From CAIWHR01 sp963779805 (lineage in GTDB: Bacteria; Pseudomonadota; Gammaproteobacteria; Burkholderiales; Casimicrobiaceae), in NCBI GenBank assembly GCA_963779805.1, contig CAVZZN010000006.1, positions 248,001 through 312,000 of the forward strand: DNA of 64,000 nucleotides, in the 5' to 3' direction. The translations under genes were made by a program, and so were the position numbers. The notes under the pieces were generated by a model. The model did no database searches, was not told where the DNA came from, and saw only the letters and a program-made list of their open reading frames with translations. This document shows positions 1-10,460 of this stretch, one piece after another. Positions within the stretch are counted from its first letter, which is position 1, and each line of letters opens with the position of its first letter.

Positions 1-2
1 CC

Positions 3-511
3 GTGCAGCGCACGCAGGCGCGAGCGCTGGCCGAGCTCTGTCGCGAGCGCGGTGCGCTGTTCATCGTCAACGACGACGCTCATCTCGCTGCGGACGTCGA
101 TGCGGACGGGGTGCACGTCGGCGAGCACGACGGCGCCATCGCCGCCGCGCGCGAGTGCGTGGGACCGCAGCGCCTGGTGGGCGTGTCCTGCTACGACGAT
201 CCCGGGCTCGCGCGCGCCGCCGCGAGCGCCGGCGCCGATTACATCGCCTTCGGCAGCTTCTTCGCCTCGCGCGTGAAGCCCGAGGCGCGTCGTGCCGGCC
301 TCGACCTGCTGCGCGGCGCTCGCGCGCTCGGCGTCCCCATCGTGGCCATCGGCGGCATCACGCGCGAGAATGCCGCGGTGTTGCGCGACGCCGGCGCCGA
401 TGCCGTCGCCGTCGTCTCCGACGTGTTCGCGGCCGGCGACGCGCTCGCCATCACGGCGGGTGCGCGCGCCATCGCCGATCTCTTTGCCTCGCCCACTTCG
501 TCGACCTCGCC

Positions 512-515
<4 letters not shown>
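3..515 (+). CDS. thiE: Thiamine-phosphate synthase ThiE (5' end cut by window)
   Basis: The protein joins the hydroxymethylpyrimidine and thiazole halves of thiamine to give thiamine phosphate, in the cytoplasm. The reading frame is open from the window edge, so the N-terminus is missing. About 170 residues remain of a TIM barrel usually near 210. Seen here: an IVNDDAHLA strand, the DGVHVGEHD motif, GADYIAFGSFF near the phosphate site, and VAIGGITREN, which in this family binds the phosphate. The stop overlaps the hemL start (ATGA), so the two are probably cotranscribed, an arrangement known in other proteobacteria. The last residues are Ser/Thr/Pro-rich and not conserved. The family call is firm. 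Confidence 0.9.
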
Positions 516-1791
<1,276 letters not shown>

Positions 1792-2086
1792 TCGCGCCGC
1801 CGCGCTGCATCCCGGCGATCGTGCCGGAGCTTTCAAGACCGCGAAGCGGCGATCGGTCGGGTGCGACGGCCGCCCGGGCGTTTCGACGCATCCAGCCGAC
1901 ACGACGTCGGGCGGGGGCGACAGAAGGGCGGGCAGGCGTCGCGGATCGGCGACAGAGCGGTCGAAAGTCCAGCTGCAAACCCTTGATTTGAGCGCGAAAC
2001 TGCCGTAATAGGCAGGGTCGCTATGCTATGATCCCATGCATGATTTTTGAGCAATTCCCCTTCCGTTGGGCCGAGGAGTGCGCGTA
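1792..2086 (+). promoter_or_regulatory. hemL-gspE spacer with possible promoter for the T2SS operon
   Basis: This 295-base gap has no convincing gene. It ends in an AT-richer stretch unusual for this DNA. A TATGAT at 2027-2032 matches five of six positions of a sigma-70 -10 box, but I see no good -35 at the right distance, so the promoter is only a candidate. A GAGGAG-type ribosome binding site at about 2073-2078 precedes the gspE ATG at 2087. I see no strong terminator for hemL. Confidence 0.35.
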
Positions 2087-3783
2087 ATGGACGCGCCGCG
2101 CAAGAGACTCGGCGAGCTCCTGATCGAGCGCGGCAAGCTGGATGCGGCCGGGCTCGACCGCGCGCTGCGGCTGCAGCAGGAGAGCGGGGAAAAGCTCGGC
2201 GCCCTGCTCGTGACGCTCGGCGTGTGCGCGCAACGCGACGTCGCGGAGGCGCTCGCGGTCCAGCTGGGGCTGCCGCTCGTCGAACCCTCGGGCTATCCCG
2301 AGTTTCCCATACTCGAGGAGCGCATCTCGCCGCGCTTCCTGCGCGAATCGCGCGCGCTGCCGGTGCGCGAGGACGAGCACGAGCTCGCGCTGGCGATGGC
2401 CGATCCGACCGACGACTACACCATCGACGCGTTCCGGATGGTCACGGGCGCGAGGTGCGGCCGCTGGTAGCGATTCCGACGGAGCTCGAGGCCGCGATGG
2501 AGCGGCTCTACGGCGCCGGGAAGTCCGCGCTGGGCCAGATCGTCGGCGACGTCGAGCAGCGGGTCGACGATCTCGCGTTCGACGCCGACGTCCAGCAGTT
2601 GAAGGACCTCGCGTCGGAGGCGCCCGTCATCCGGCTCGTCTCCCTCGTCATCACGAACGCGCTGGAAACGCGCGCGTCGGACATCCACATCGAGCCGTTC
2701 GAGAACCGGCTCGTGGTGCGCTATCGCATCGACGGCGTGCTGCACGAGGTCGAGTCGCCGCCGCGGCGCTTCTCGGCCGCCGTGATCTCGCGGATCAAGA
2801 TCATGGCGAACCTCGACATCGCCGAGCGACGCCTGCCGCAGGACGGGCGCATCCGTTTGCGCGTTCAGGGCAAGGAGATCGACCTGCGCGTGTCGACCGT
2901 GCCCACCATGCACGGCGAATCGGTGGTGATGCGGATTCTCGACAAGGGCGGTGTCGCCCTCGACTTCAAGCGCCTCGGCTTCGAGGACGACACGCTCAAG
3001 ATCTTCCTCGACATCCTGCTGCAGCCGCACGGCGTCCTGCTCGTCACCGGCCCCACGGGCTCCGGCAAGACGACCACGCTCTACACGGCGCTCGAAAAGC
3101 TCAACCAGCCCGACGTGAAGATCCTCACCGTGGAGGATCCGGTCGAGTACCAGATGCCGGGGATCAACCAGATCCAGGTGAAGCCGCAGATCGACCTCAC
3201 GTTCGCGAATGCGCTGCGCTCGATCGTGCGCCAGGATCCCGACGTGATCATGATCGGCGAGATCCGCGACCTCGAGACCGCGCAGATCGCGGTGCAGTCC
3301 GCGCTGACGGGTCACCTCGTGCTCTCGACGGTGCACACCAACGATGCGGCGTCGACGGTGAACCGGCTGCTCGACATGGGCGTCGAGGATTACCTGCTCA
3401 CCTCGACGGTGATCGGCATCCTCGCCCAGCGTCTGGTGCGCACGCTGTGCGCGCAGTGCAAGGAGCCGTACACCGCGCTGCCGGAGATCGTGGAGCAGCT
3501 CGGCCTGCGCCGGTTGGTGCCTTCGGGGCCGATCACGCTCTATCGCCCGAAAGGTTGCCAGCACTGCTCGCAGACGGGTTACAGCGGGCGGGTGAGCATC
3601 CTGGAGATGCTGCCCATGACGGATCCGCTGCGCAGCCTCGTGATGAAGCACGCCACGTCCGCGGATCTGCGCAACGAGGCGATCCGCGAAGGCATGCTCA
3701 CGATGTACGAGGACGGGCTGCGCAAGGCGGTGCGCGGCGTCACCACCTTCGAGGAAGTCCTGCGCGTCACGCGCGAGTCGTGA
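2087..3783 (+). CDS. gspE: Type II secretion ATPase GspE (one frameshift)
   Basis: GspE is the cytoplasmic hexameric ATPase that drives the pseudopilus of the type II secretion system. ATG 2087 was chosen because a GAGGAG site lies just upstream and the protein MDAPRKRLGELLIERGKL is a usual N1E domain start. A one-base loss near 2450 moves the frame: AFRMVTG continues as REVRPLVAIPTELEAAMERL. After it come the Walker A box GPTGSGKTTTLYTAL, the Asp box LTVEDPVEYQ, Walker B VIMIGEIRD, the His box STVHTNDAAST, and a four-cysteine zinc element (CAQC and CQHC pairs). Repaired length is about 565 residues. It opens the operon, followed 21 bases later by gspF. Confidence 0.93.
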
Positions 3784-3804
3784 CGCGGGACGAGATGACA
3801 GCGC

Positions 3805-5044
3805 ATGCCCGTCTTTAGCTACAGGGCCCTCGATGCGGCCGGCGACCTCGCCACGGGCGAGCTCGAGGCCGCCAACGAGAGCGAGATCGTCGAGCGCCTG
3901 CGCGACCAGGGCATGCTGCCCATGCAGGTCGGTCCCGCCGTGGCGGGCCGCGGCGGCGCGGCAGGCACGGCGACAGGCGCGCCCGCGCCGGCGGCTGTTC
4001 GCCTCGCGCAAGGTCTCGCGCGACCAGCTCGGCAGCATGACGCGCGAGCTCGCGACGCTGCTGCGGGCCGGGCTGCCCCTCGATCGCGCGCTCGAGCTCC
4101 TGATCCAGCTGGCGCCCACGCCCCCGGTCATCGCGCTGCTGCAGCAGATCCGCGACGACGTGCGGGGCGGCAAGTCGCTGTCGCAGGCGCTCGATGCGCG
4201 CCGCGACATCTTCTCGCGCTTCTACGTCAACATCGTGCGCGCGGGCGAGGCCGGCGGCGCGCTGGGCGTCGTGCTCACGCGCCTCGCGGAGACGATCGAG
4301 CGCAACAAGGAGCTGCGCGAGAGCGTGACCGCCGCGCTCATCTATCCCACGATCCTCATCTGCGTCGCGATCGCATCGGTGATGGTGCTGCTCGTGTGGG
4401 TGGTGCCGCAGTTCGAGCAGACGTTCTCGCAGGCGGGCAAGGCCCTGCCGCTCGCCACCGAGGTCGTCGTCGTGACGGGCAAGTTCGTGCGCGACTGGTG
4501 GTGGGCGCTCGTCGGCGCGGTCGTGCTCGCGGTCGCGTGGATGCGCATGCGCCTGCGGCAGCCGAAGGTGCGCCGGCGCTGGGACGCTCGCGTGCTGAAG
4601 CTTCCGCTGATCGGCAACCTCGTGGTGAACGTCGAGGTGGCGCGGTTCGCGCGCACGCTCGCGACGCTGCTCGCCAACGGCGTGACGCTGCTCGCAGCGC
4701 TCGGGATCGTCAAGGAGACGCTCGGCAACGTGGTGCTGGCCAGCGCGCTCGATGGCGTGATCGTTCGCCTGCGCGAGGGCAAGGGCTTCGGTGCTCCCCT
4801 TGCCGAGACGGGCCTGTACCCGCGCCTTGCGAGCCAGATGATCCTGGTCGGCGAGGAGTCGGGCCGCATGGAGGAGATGCTGGGCCGCGTCGCCGAGGTC
4901 TACGACCGCGAGGTGCAGATCTCGATCAAGCGCTTCCTCGCCGTGCTCGAGCCGGTGCTGATCCTCGGACTCGCCGTGTTCATCGGCGGCATCGTGTTCT
5001 CGATCCTGCTCGGCGTCATGGGCATGAGCGAACTTGTGCAGTAA
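3805..5044 (+). CDS. gspF: Type II secretion inner-membrane platform protein GspF (one frameshift)
   Basis: GspF is the polytopic inner-membrane platform that couples GspE to pseudopilus assembly. The start MPVFSYRALDAAG is typical. The frame changes near 3985-3995 in a GC-rich Ala/Pro/Arg linker, after which RRRLFASRKVSRDQLGSMT begins the first GspF/PilC domain (TRELATLLRAGLPLDRALEL). A second domain copy follows (ARFARTLATLLANGVTLLAA). Three membrane segments are seen: AALIYPTILICVAIASVMVL, a second around WWALVGAVVLAVAW, and a C-terminal LEPVLILGLAVFIGGIVFS. Repaired length is about 413 residues, the usual size. The shift is +1 in sign and lies in a low-complexity linker, so an insertion error is likely. 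Confidence 0.9.
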
Positions 5045-5107
5045 TCGCAGTCTAAGGTGGAGCCTCGCCCGGCAGGCACGCTGACGTGCCTTCATCAGAA
5101 CAAAGGA

Positions 5108-5608
5108 ATGGCCATGTGCCCAACCGTCCTGTCCACGACAGCAGTTGCGCTCGATCGAGCGCAGCGCTGGCGTTTCTCCGTGCAGCGCGTGCGCCATGTG
5201 GCGCAGCGCGGCATGACCCTCATCGAGATCCTCGTCGTGCTGACGCTCATCGGCATCGTGATGGGCATCGTCGGCGGCAACTTCATCGGCAAGGGCGAGC
5301 AGGCCAAGGCGAAGGCAGCGACCATCGAGATCGGCCAGATCAGCCAGGCGCTCGATCTCTACAAGCTCGAGATCGGCCGCTATCCGACGACGCAGGACGG
5401 CCTGCAGGCGCTGATCCAGGCGCCTCCCGGCGTCGCGAACTGGAACGGTCCGTACTGGAAGAAGGCCACCGTGCCCAAGGACCCATGGGGCAACGAGTAC
5501 AAATACACGTCGCCGGCGGCATCGGCACCGTACGAGATCACGTCGCTCGGCGCCGACGGCAAGGAAGGCGGCGACGGCGTGAACAAGGACATCACGAGCT
5601 CGCAGTGA
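5108..5608 (+). CDS. gspG: Major pseudopilin GspG
   Basis: GspG is the main subunit of the periplasmic pseudopilus. The start at 5108 is favoured by an AAAGGA site immediately upstream. The prepilin peptidase site is clear: a basic leader ending QRG, then MTLIEILVVLTLIGIVMGIV, with the conserved Glu at +5. The leader would be about 36 residues, longer than the usual 6-10, so a GTG start nearer the cleavage site is possible. The mature part has the family signatures GRYPTTQDGLQALIQAP, WNGPYWKK and DPWGNEYKY with a calcium-loop-like C-terminus. The stop overlaps the gspH GTG start. Confidence 0.93.
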   Translation: MAMCPTVLSTTAVALDRAQRWRFSVQRVRHVAQRGMTLIEILVVLTLIGIVMGIVGGNFIGKGEQAKAKAATIEIGQISQALDLYKLEIGRYPTTQDGLQALIQAPPGVANWNGPYWKKATVPKDPWGNEYKYTSPAASAPYEITSLGADGKEGGDGVNKDITSSQ

Positions 5609-6087
5609 CGCCCGTGCGCGACGCGGCGCGCCGGTACGACGGGGCCGGGCCGCGCGCGCAAGGGCTCTCGCTGCTCGAGCTCCTGATCGTCCTGTCGCTC
5701 ATCGCCATCATGGCGGCGCTCGTGATACCGATGTTCGGCGGCGGCGTATCGCAGACCGAGCTGCGGGGCGCCGCGCGCGAGGTCGCGGCCGGCCTGCGCC
5801 TCGCCCGCAGCGAAGCCCTCGCGAGACGCCGCGACACGCTGCTCGCGATCGATCTCGAGAACCGCACGTTCCGCGTCGATCGCGATCCGCGCGTGCACTC
5901 GCTGCCCCGCGACATCGTGGTGAAGCTCTACACCGCCCAAAGCGACATCACGAGCGAGACGACGGGCTCGATCCGCTTCTTTCCCGATGGCGGCTCGACC
6001 GGAGGGCGCGTGACGGTCGCCGCTGGCGAGCGCAAGTTCGACGTCGACGTCGACTGGTTGACCGGCCGTGTGTCCATCGGCGAATGA
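5605..6087 (+). CDS. gspH: Minor pseudopilin GspH
   Basis: A minor pseudopilin thought to sit at the pseudopilus tip or to help cap it. A GTG at 5605 overlaps the gspG stop (GTGA); a second GTG at 5614 is an alternative. The leader ends in AQG and is followed by LSLLELLIVLSLIAIMAALV, a classic type IV pilin N-terminus with Glu at +5. The rest is a short GspH/FimT-like beta domain of about 110 residues (REVAAGLRLARSEALARRRD, then SIRFFPDGGSTGGRV). Total about 160 residues. The next gene overlaps its end by 20 bases if GTG 6068 is used. Confidence 0.88.
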   Translation: MTPVRDAARRYDGAGPRAQGLSLLELLIVLSLIAIMAALVIPMFGGGVSQTELRGAAREVAAGLRLARSEALARRRDTLLAIDLENRTFRVDRDPRVHSLPRDIVVKLYTAQSDITSETTGSIRFFPDGGSTGGRVTVAAGERKFDVDVDWLTGRVSIGE

Positions 6088-6520
6088 CCATCGCGCGCAC
6101 GGCGCTGCACGCGAAAGCGGCTTCTCGCTGCTCGAGGTTCTGGTCGCGTTCGTGGTGCTCGCGCTCGTGGCGACGGCGCTCTTCCGGTTGTTCTCGGGCG
6201 CGCTCACCAACGCCGGCGCCGCCGAGGATTACAGCCGCGCGGTGCTGCTCGCCGAGAGCAGGATCGAGGAGGCTGCGGCGGGCAAGCTGACCGAAGGCGT
6301 GCAGACCGGAACGGCGGACGACGACCGGCTGCGCTGGACGGTGACGATCGCGCCCTACTTCGCTCCCGACGTGAATCCGGACCTCGAGAAGATGACCGAC
6401 TCGCTGCAGCTGCGCATGTACCGCATCAGCGCGCAGGTCGCGTTCGCCGGCACGGGTGGCAACGAGCGCTCGGTCTCGCTCTCCACGATCCGCATCGGTC
6501 CGACGGAGGCCGCGCCATGA
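6068..6520 (+). CDS. gspI: Minor pseudopilin GspI
   Basis: GspI forms the tip complex of the pseudopilus with GspJ and GspK. The mature N-terminus is FSLLEVLVAFVVLALVATAL after a leader ending ESG. The only start in this frame is GTG 6068, inside gspH. An ATG at 6084 would make the usual ATGA overlap with gspH but lies in another frame and joins this one only if a base is missing near 6110; given the many indels in this window, that start is quite possible. Length here is about 150 residues. The C-terminal half (RLRWTVTIAPY, then LRMYRISAQVAF) fits the family. Confidence 0.85.
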   Translation: MCPSANDHRAHGAARESGFSLLEVLVAFVVLALVATALFRLFSGALTNAGAAEDYSRAVLLAESRIEEAAAGKLTEGVQTGTADDDRLRWTVTIAPYFAPDVNPDLEKMTDSLQLRMYRISAQVAFAGTGGNERSVSLSTIRIGPTEAAP

Positions 6521-7245
6521 TGCGTGCCGGTTCGCGTCCGTCGCCGCGAAGCCGCGCGAGCGCGGGCTTGGGTGCCGCGTCGCCGGCGGGCGGCTTCACG
6601 CTGATCGAGCTGCTCGTCGCATTGACGCTGTTCGCGCTCATGGCGAGCGTGCTCATGGGCTCGCTGCGTCTTGCGGGGCGCAGCTGGGAGGGCGGCGAGG
6701 CGAAGGTGGAGCAGGTGTCGGAGATGCGCCAGACGCAGACCTTCCTGCGCACGCAGATCGCGGAGATGTATCCCAAGCACATGCGCAAGATCGCGGAGCT
6801 GCCGCTGCTCTTCGTGGGCACCGCGGAGGAGATGCGCTATGTCGCCCCGCTGCCGGAGCGCGTGGTGGAGGGCGGCCTGATGTATTTCCGGCTCGCGCTG
6901 CGCGAGGACGGAGACCGCACGCAACTCGTGCTCGAGCGCATGCTGCCCGACGCCGACGCTGCGCAGCTCCCCGACTTCGACGGCGCCGAGGCGACGGTGC
7001 TCGCCGACGGCGTCGAGGCGTTCAAGCTCGCGTACTTCGGGCGCGCGCCCGGCGCGATGGAATCGGAGACGCCGACCTGGCACGACCGCTGGGACGACCC
7101 GCAGCTCCTGCCGATGCTGATCCGCATGGACGTGAAGCCGAAGAACGCACCCGCGTGGCCCACGCTCGTCGTCGCGCCCCGGCAGTCGCCGGAAGCGGGC
7201 TGCCGGATCTGGGATTACACGCGCCTGCGGTGCGTCCGGCCATGA
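6517..7245 (+). CDS. gspJ: Minor pseudopilin GspJ
   Basis: GspJ is the largest classical minor pseudopilin and part of the tip complex. The start overlaps the gspI stop (ATGA). A basic, Ala/Gly-rich leader of about 25 residues ends PAGG, then FTLIELLVALTLFALMASVL with Glu at +5. The globular part has family features: AGRSWEGGEAKVEQVSEMRQ, QTFLRTQIAEMYP, a central LLFVGTAEEMRYVAPLPER, and a C-terminal MLIRMDVKPKNA strand. The protein is 242 residues and uninterrupted. Its stop overlaps the gspK start. Confidence 0.92.
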   Translation: MMRAGSRPSPRSRASAGLGAASPAGGFTLIELLVALTLFALMASVLMGSLRLAGRSWEGGEAKVEQVSEMRQTQTFLRTQIAEMYPKHMRKIAELPLLFVGTAEEMRYVAPLPERVVEGGLMYFRLALREDGDRTQLVLERMLPDADAAQLPDFDGAEATVLADGVEAFKLAYFGRAPGAMESETPTWHDRWDDPQLLPMLIRMDVKPKNAPAWPTLVVAPRQSPEAGCRIWDYTRLRCVRP

Positions 7246-8270
7246 GCTGCCCGCAACGCAGCCTTCGCGCGAATGGCCGCCGCACGCATGGCGCGGCCCG
7301 CGCGCGCGCGCCGGGCCGCGGCGCTTCGCGCGCACGCCAGCGCGGCATCGCACTGATCATCGTGCTCTGGCTCACCGTGCTCCTGACCGTCATCGCGAGC
7401 AGCTTCGCGTTCAGCATGCGCAGCGAAGCGCAGGCGGCGCGCAATGCGATCTCCCTCGCGCAGGCACGGGCTGCTGCCGACGGCGCGGCGCAGCGCATGG
7501 TCTTCGAGCTGATGCGCCCGCGCAACGGTCCGGGCGCGTGGTCCCCCGACGGCAAGCTGCGGCAGTGGCAGGACGGCGATGCCACGATCGCGGCGGTCGC
7601 CGTGGACGAGTCTGCTAGAATCGATCTCAATGCAGCCTCGGACGCGTTGCTGAAGAGCCTGCTGCAGAACATCGGCGGCCTGTCGAGCGAGGACGCGCAG
7701 CCCGTCCTGGATGCGATCGTCGACTGGCGCGACCCCGACGAGCTGCGTCGACCCCAGGGCGCGGAAGAACCCGAATACCGTGCCGCGGGCCGGAAGTACC
7801 GGCCCTCCAACGCGCCCTTCGACGGCGTCCCCGAGCTGCGATTGGTGCTCGGCGTCACGCAGGCTCTCTACGACCGCATCGCGCCCACGCTGACGGTGTA
7901 TTCGCGCCAGCCCGGCATCAACCCGATCACCGCTTCGCGCGAGGTGCTCCTGGCGTTGCCGCAGGCCACGCCCGAAGCGGTGGATCAGTACATCGCGCAG
8001 AGGCAGGACGCGCTTGCCGCGGGCCTCGGCGTGCCGGTGTTTCCGCCTGCGCAGGCGTTCGGAACCGGAGCGTCTCCCGTCTGGCGGGTTCACGCCGAGG
8101 CGATGCTGCCGGATGGTGTAACCTTCGCACGCGACGCGGTGGTCCGGATGGGCGTTGGCCTGAAACGTGCTCCCGTCACGCTCCTTTGGCAGGAGGGGGC
8201 CCGCACCCTGCTGTCGCAATCCGCGCCGGACAACCCGGCCGCCCCCGACGCAAATGGAACTCAACGCTAA
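7242..8270 (+). CDS. gspK: Minor pseudopilin GspK
   Basis: GspK caps the pseudopilus and is set apart by a large helical insertion. The ATG overlaps the gspJ stop. After an Arg/Ala-rich leader of about 35 residues ending RQRG comes IALIIVLWLTVLLTVIASSF; the lack of Glu at +5 is normal for GspK. The body shows the conserved VAVDESARIDLNAASDALL helix-hairpin-helix-like stretch, AIVDWRDPDELRRP, and EYRAAGRKYRPSNAPF before the helical region. Length is 342 residues, usual for the family. The stop lies inside the start of gspL, 17 bases downstream of its ATG. Confidence 0.92.
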   Translation: MSCPQRSLRANGRRTHGAARARAPGRGASRARQRGIALIIVLWLTVLLTVIASSFAFSMRSEAQAARNAISLAQARAAADGAAQRMVFELMRPRNGPGAWSPDGKLRQWQDGDATIAAVAVDESARIDLNAASDALLKSLLQNIGGLSSEDAQPVLDAIVDWRDPDELRRPQGAEEPEYRAAGRKYRPSNAPFDGVPELRLVLGVTQALYDRIAPTLTVYSRQPGINPITASREVLLALPQATPEAVDQYIAQRQDALAAGLGVPVFPPAQAFGTGASPVWRVHAEAMLPDGVTFARDAVVRMGVGLKRAPVTLLWQEGARTLLSQSAPDNPAAPDANGTQR

Positions 8271-9816
8271 TCTCCGGCACGCGGTGCGCAACTCGGCCCA
8301 GCGGATCGGCTTTCCGGAGTTCTGGCGCTGGTGGACGGGCGAGTTGCGCTCGCTCGTGCCTGCCGCACCGCGGCACGCCCTGCAGCGTCGCATGCTGCGC
8401 CCGATGGTCGTGTTCGAGCCGGACAGCGCGACGCTCTGGGAGGCCCAATCGTCGCCGAGCGGCGTGGCGTACGTGCAGACGACGCGCATCCCGCTCACGG
8501 GTGATCCCGCGCAGGTGATGCAGGCCGGGCGGGCCGCGCTCGACAGCGTTGGGTCCCGCAGCGGCGGACGCGGCGCGCGCGTGGTGATCGCGCTCGCGCC
8601 GGGCCAGGTGCTGCGCAAGGTGCTCACGTATCCGGCCGCGGCTGCGGACAATATCCAGCAGGTGCTGGGCTACGACCTCGACCGGCATACGCCCTTCAAG
8701 GCCGACGAGCTCTACTACGACGCGGCCGTGGTCGGCCGCGACTCGGAGCACAACGTCGTGCGGGTCGAGCTTGCCGCCGGCTTGCGCACGATCGTCGACC
8801 AGCTTCGCCGACAGGTGAGCAGCTGGGGCGGCGCAGTCGTCGGCATCGTTCCGGGCCTGCCCGGCGCGGCGCCGGGGCTCGGCGCGCGTCGACTCAACCT
8901 GCTGCCCGAGGAGGAACGCAACGAGCGCGGCCGTCTGCGCAGCTGGCACTTCTGGGTGCCCGCTGCGGTGCTGCTCGCGCTCGTCGTCGCCGCGGTCGCG
9001 TATCCGCTCTACGAGAAGCGCCAGCGCGTGCGCACGCTCACCGAGGCGACCGAGCAGGCGCGCACGCATGCGAGCGCATCGGACGGCGTGCGCCAGCAGC
9101 TCGAGCAGGCCGTCGCGGATTACAACTTCGTCCTCACGCGCAAGTACGCGTATCCGAGCGTCGTCGCCCTGCTCGACGACGTCACGCACCTCCTGCCCGA
9201 CGACACCTGGATCACGCAGCTCGAGCTCAAGAGCACCAAGGGCAAGGACGCGCATCGCGAGATGCTGCTTCGCGGCGAGAGCAACAACGCCGGACGTCTC
9301 GTGTCGCTGCTCGAGGACTCGAAGCTCTTCGAGCAGGCGGCGCCGCGCTCGCCCACGACCAAGATCCAGCCGGGCCCCGGCGAGATCTTCGACCTTGGCG
9401 CGCAAGTGGCGACGGCACCGCTGCCCGCGCCGGTTCGACTGGCCGATCTCGGCCCGGTGCCGGCGCCCCCGGGCACCGCCGGGGCCGCGGCCCCGCGCGC
9501 TCCCGGAGCCGCCGGTGCGCCGGCGGCGGCTTCCGCCGGAGCCGCAACGCCCGCCGGTACCGCAGCCGCGCCAACGGTCGCGGCGCCCGGCGGACCTGGC
9601 AAGGGTGCGGCCGCGGCCCGCCACGCCGGCCGCGGCGCCCGGCGCCGTTCCCGGTGCGCCGCCCACGGCAGGCGCACCCGCCCGCCGGCGCACCGCCCGC
9701 AGCGACCGGCACCCGCAGCACCGGCACCCGCTGCCACCGTTCCGCCACGCTCGCCCGTCACGGGCCCGGCCGCACCCGCGTCGCCACCTGCGCGGGCCTC
9801 GGGGCAGGTGCAATGA
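8254..9816 (+). CDS. gspL: Type II secretion protein GspL with PilN-like domain; low-complexity tail probably frameshifted
   Basis: GspL bridges the GspE ATPase and the periplasmic parts of the system. The start MELNANLRHAVRN at 8254 overlaps gspK. Residues ~50-215 form the actin-like cytoplasmic part (RVVIALAPGQVLRKVLTYPA, YDLDRHTPFKADELYYD). One membrane helix lies at about 228-248 (WVPAAVLLALVVAAVAYPLY). A coiled segment and a PilN/ferredoxin-like domain (LLDDVTHLLPDDTWITQLEL) follow. The last ~130 residues are Ala/Pro/Gly low complexity. From about 9605 the frame turns Arg-rich while another frame reads PATPAAAPGAVPGAPPTAG, and a third takes over before 9730, so the tail probably holds compensating indels. 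Confidence 0.85.
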   Translation: MELNANLRHAVRNSAQRIGFPEFWRWWTGELRSLVPAAPRHALQRRMLRPMVVFEPDSATLWEAQSSPSGVAYVQTTRIPLTGDPAQVMQAGRAALDSVGSRSGGRGARVVIALAPGQVLRKVLTYPAAAADNIQQVLGYDLDRHTPFKADELYYDAAVVGRDSEHNVVRVELAAGLRTIVDQLRRQVSSWGGAVVGIVPGLPGAAPGLGARRLNLLPEEERNERGRLRSWHFWVPAAVLLALVVAAVAYPLYEKRQRVRTLTEATEQARTHASASDGVRQQLEQAVADYNFVLTRKYAYPSVVALLDDVTHLLPDDTWITQLELKSTKGKDAHREMLLRGESNNAGRLVSLLEDSKLFEQAAPRSPTTKIQPGPGEIFDLGAQVATAPLPAPVRLADLGPVPAPPGTAGAAAPRAPGAAGAPAAASAGAATPAGTAAAPTVAAPGGPGKGAAAARHAGRGARRRSRCAAHGRRTRPPAHRPQRPAPAAPAPAATVPPRSPVTGPAAPASPPARASGQVQ

Positions 9817-10460
9817 TGAGCCGCCTCGCTCGGCTTCCCGCCGGCCAGCAGCGTGCGATCGCCGTCACGCTGCTCGTCGTCGTGGTCGTGCTCCTCGCGT
9901 CGGTGGTGCTCGTGCCCGTGATCCTGCTGCACCGGCATTACGACGAAGCGATTGCCGATCTGTCCGATCGCCTGCAGCGCTACGAACGCGTGGCGGCGCG
10001 GGGCCCGGAGTACCGCAAGGCGCTCGACGCCATGCGACAGCGCAACCCGGGGCGCTTCCTCCTGAAGAACACCGCGGCGAACCTCGCCGGAGCGGAATTG
10101 CAGGAACTCGTTCGCGCTGCCGTAGAAGGCAATGGCGGTCGCATCACGATCAGTCAGAACCAGCCTCCCAAGGAGGAAGGCCGGTTCCGGCAGATCGGCG
10201 TCAACGTGCAGTTCTTCGCGAACACGCCTAACCTGCAGCGCATCCTTTACGCGCTGGAAACGCAGTTGCCCTATGTCGTGGTCGAGAATCTCACGTTGCG
10301 CCCGCTGAACGCGTTTCGCGGCTTCAAGCCGGCGCCGGGTCAGGAGCCCGAAGTGAGCGTCCAGCTCGATGCCTCGGCCTATGCGCCGATGGACGCCAGC
10401 GAGCGCACGGCCGGAGCGGCGGCGCGGCCGGCGCCCGCCGAGAAGGGAACAGGATCATGA
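9813..10460 (+). CDS. gspM: Type II secretion protein GspM
   Basis: GspM pairs with GspL in the inner membrane platform. The start overlaps the gspL stop (ATGATGA). One N-terminal membrane helix at about residues 14-36 (AIAVTLLVVVVVLLASVVLV) is followed by a coiled coil (LSDRLQRYERVAARGPEYRK) and a small alpha/beta periplasmic domain of the T2SSM_b type (GGRITISQNQPPKEEGRFRQ, then LQRILYALETQLPYVVVENL). Length 215 residues. Its stop overlaps the next start, so translation of the operon is tightly coupled. Confidence 0.88.
   Translation: MMSRLARLPAGQQRAIAVTLLVVVVVLLASVVLVPVILLHRHYDEAIADLSDRLQRYERVAARGPEYRKALDAMRQRNPGRFLLKNTAANLAGAELQELVRAAVEGNGGRITISQNQPPKEEGRFRQIGVNVQFFANTPNLQRILYALETQLPYVVVENLTLRPLNAFRGFKPAPGQEPEVSVQLDASAYAPMDASERTAGAAARPAPAEKGTGS

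Noticed and set aside
1833..2054. Minus-strand open frame between hemL and gspE
   Set aside because: 73 codons, no ribosome binding site, no motif; composition is that of a shadow.
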